A stretch of DNA of 54,126 nucleotides from Bacillota bacterium (lineage in GTDB: Bacteria > Bacillota > Bacilli > Alicyclobacillales > SLC66). Below the pieces are notes generated by a model. That model saw nothing but the letters and a program-made list of their open reading frames with translations, was not told where the DNA came from and made no database searches. The position numbers and the translations under genes were made by a program. This document shows positions 53,700-54,126 of this stretch, in pieces (position 1 is the stretch's first letter; each line of letters opens with the position of its first letter). The DNA lies in assembly GCA_026627345.1 (NCBI GenBank), contig JAPNUP010000115.1, forward strand, positions 1 through 54,126, written 5' to 3'.

Positions 53700-54126
53700 T
53701 TACGCCAGGCGCCGGGTGTTCAGGGTGCGGTCTTTCCCACTGACCATCAGATACCCGACTAATAAGATGATGCAGACGGTCAACGTCAGGCTGACTGGTC
53801 CGCGGCCAAACCCAAGTCCACCATACGCTTTCTCGACACCAAACCAATCGGCGAAAGAAGCGCCGACCGGACGCGTCATAATGTAAGCAAACCAGAAGGC
53901 TGCGATGTCGTTCAGTCCAAACATCCGATACGCGATCAGAGGCAGGAACATCAGCACCGCGAAGACAATTCGTGAGGTGGCGTAGCCAAGACTAAGTGTG
54001 GTGGCGGTCATATCGCCAATGGCCGTGCCGAAAGCGAAGGCTGCTAGCACCGTGAGCCAGTAAAAGATTTCCCTTCTGCGCGTGTATATACTGTGTATGG
54101 AGAGGGTGCCCTCAGTTTTCTTCCAA
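53700..54126 (-). CDS. COG4705-type integral membrane protein, partial
   Basis: The frame is open through the right edge, so the N terminus is missing; at least 141 residues are present. The visible part starts EGTLSIHSIYTRRREIFYWL, with about four membrane segments and FWFAYIMTRPVGASFADWFG, which is typical of the COG4705 membrane-anchored protein family. Members occur in Firmicutes and Proteobacteria; their role is unknown. A strong terminator follows. Confidence 0.8.
   Translation of the reverse strand, partial: WKKTEGTLSIHSIYTRRREIFYWLTVLAAFAFGTAIGDMTATTLSLGYATSRIVFAVLMFLPLIAYRMFGLNDIAAFWFAYIMTRPVGASFADWFGVEKAYGGLGFGRGPVSLTLTVCIILLVGYLMVSGKDRTLNTRRLA

Overview
The window looks like an origin-proximal chromosome segment of an endospore-forming member of the Bacilli. 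Nearly every gene is on the minus strand. Read right to left, the order closely follows the Bacillus subtilis arm metS-tatD-rnmV-ksgA-yabG-veg-sspF-ispE-purR-ridA-spoVG-glmU-prs-ctc-pth-fin-mfd-spoVT-yabM-yabN-yabO-yabP-yabQ-divIC-yabR-spoIIE-yabS-yabT-tilS-hpt-ftsH-hslO-cysK-folP-folK-yazB-dusB-lysS. By that synteny oriC should lie beyond the right edge. Base composition (about half G+C by eye) and the accessory genes would fit an Alicyclobacillaceae-like organism, but that is inference. I see no rRNA, insertion sequence or CRISPR array, and no gene-free stretch longer than 300 bases.

Layout, left to right. 1-136: a tRNA with a CAT anticodon (probably lysidine-type Ile, cut by the edge) and tRNA-Gly(GCC). 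251-1714: an unrecognised protein with a PD-(D/E)XK-like motif. 1765-11231: lysS, greA, dusB, a folate pair, cysK, hslO, ftsH, hpt. 11256-18379: tilS, a two-gene threonine/serine exporter-like insertion, then yabT, yabS and spoIIE, with a Spo0A-type promoter. 18570-19220 (plus strand): a dCMP-deaminase-like gene and cmpA, a 43-codon sporulation gene. 19279-26005: yabR, divIC, yabQ, yabP, rqcP, hup, mazG, spoVB-like, spoVT. 26198-36641: prsA-like lipoprotein gene, mfd, fin, pth, ctc, prs, glmU, spoVG, ridA, purR. 36703-41486: ispE, a cyanophycin synthetase/cyanophycinase operon, sspF. 41564-44820: a biotin-type ECF transporter module, bioY divergent from an ATPase gene and a gene fusing a second ATPase to the T component. 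44931-51074: veg, yabG, a YkuK-like gene, ksgA, rnmV, tatD, metG. 51205-54126: an MFS exporter, a free-standing C-terminal half of sigma-K, a ribbon-helix-helix gene, a small unknown gene, and a membrane protein cut by the right edge.

Functionally, the core combines translation (lysS, metG, tRNAs, tilS, dusB, ksgA, rnmV, pth, ctc, rqcP), nucleotide and cofactor supply (prs, hpt, purR, folP, folK, cysK, bioY/ECF), envelope and division (glmU, ispE, divIC, ftsH), and an unusually dense sporulation set (spoIIE, yabP, yabQ, spoVB, spoVT, spoVG, fin, yabG, sspF, cmpA, half sigK). The accessory insertions are where the novelty lies: a sigK half whose homology begins at the position where the B. subtilis skin element splits that gene; cyanophycin genes placed between spore genes; an A-T fusion ECF transporter; and a cluster of three DnaA-box sequences at the metG start.
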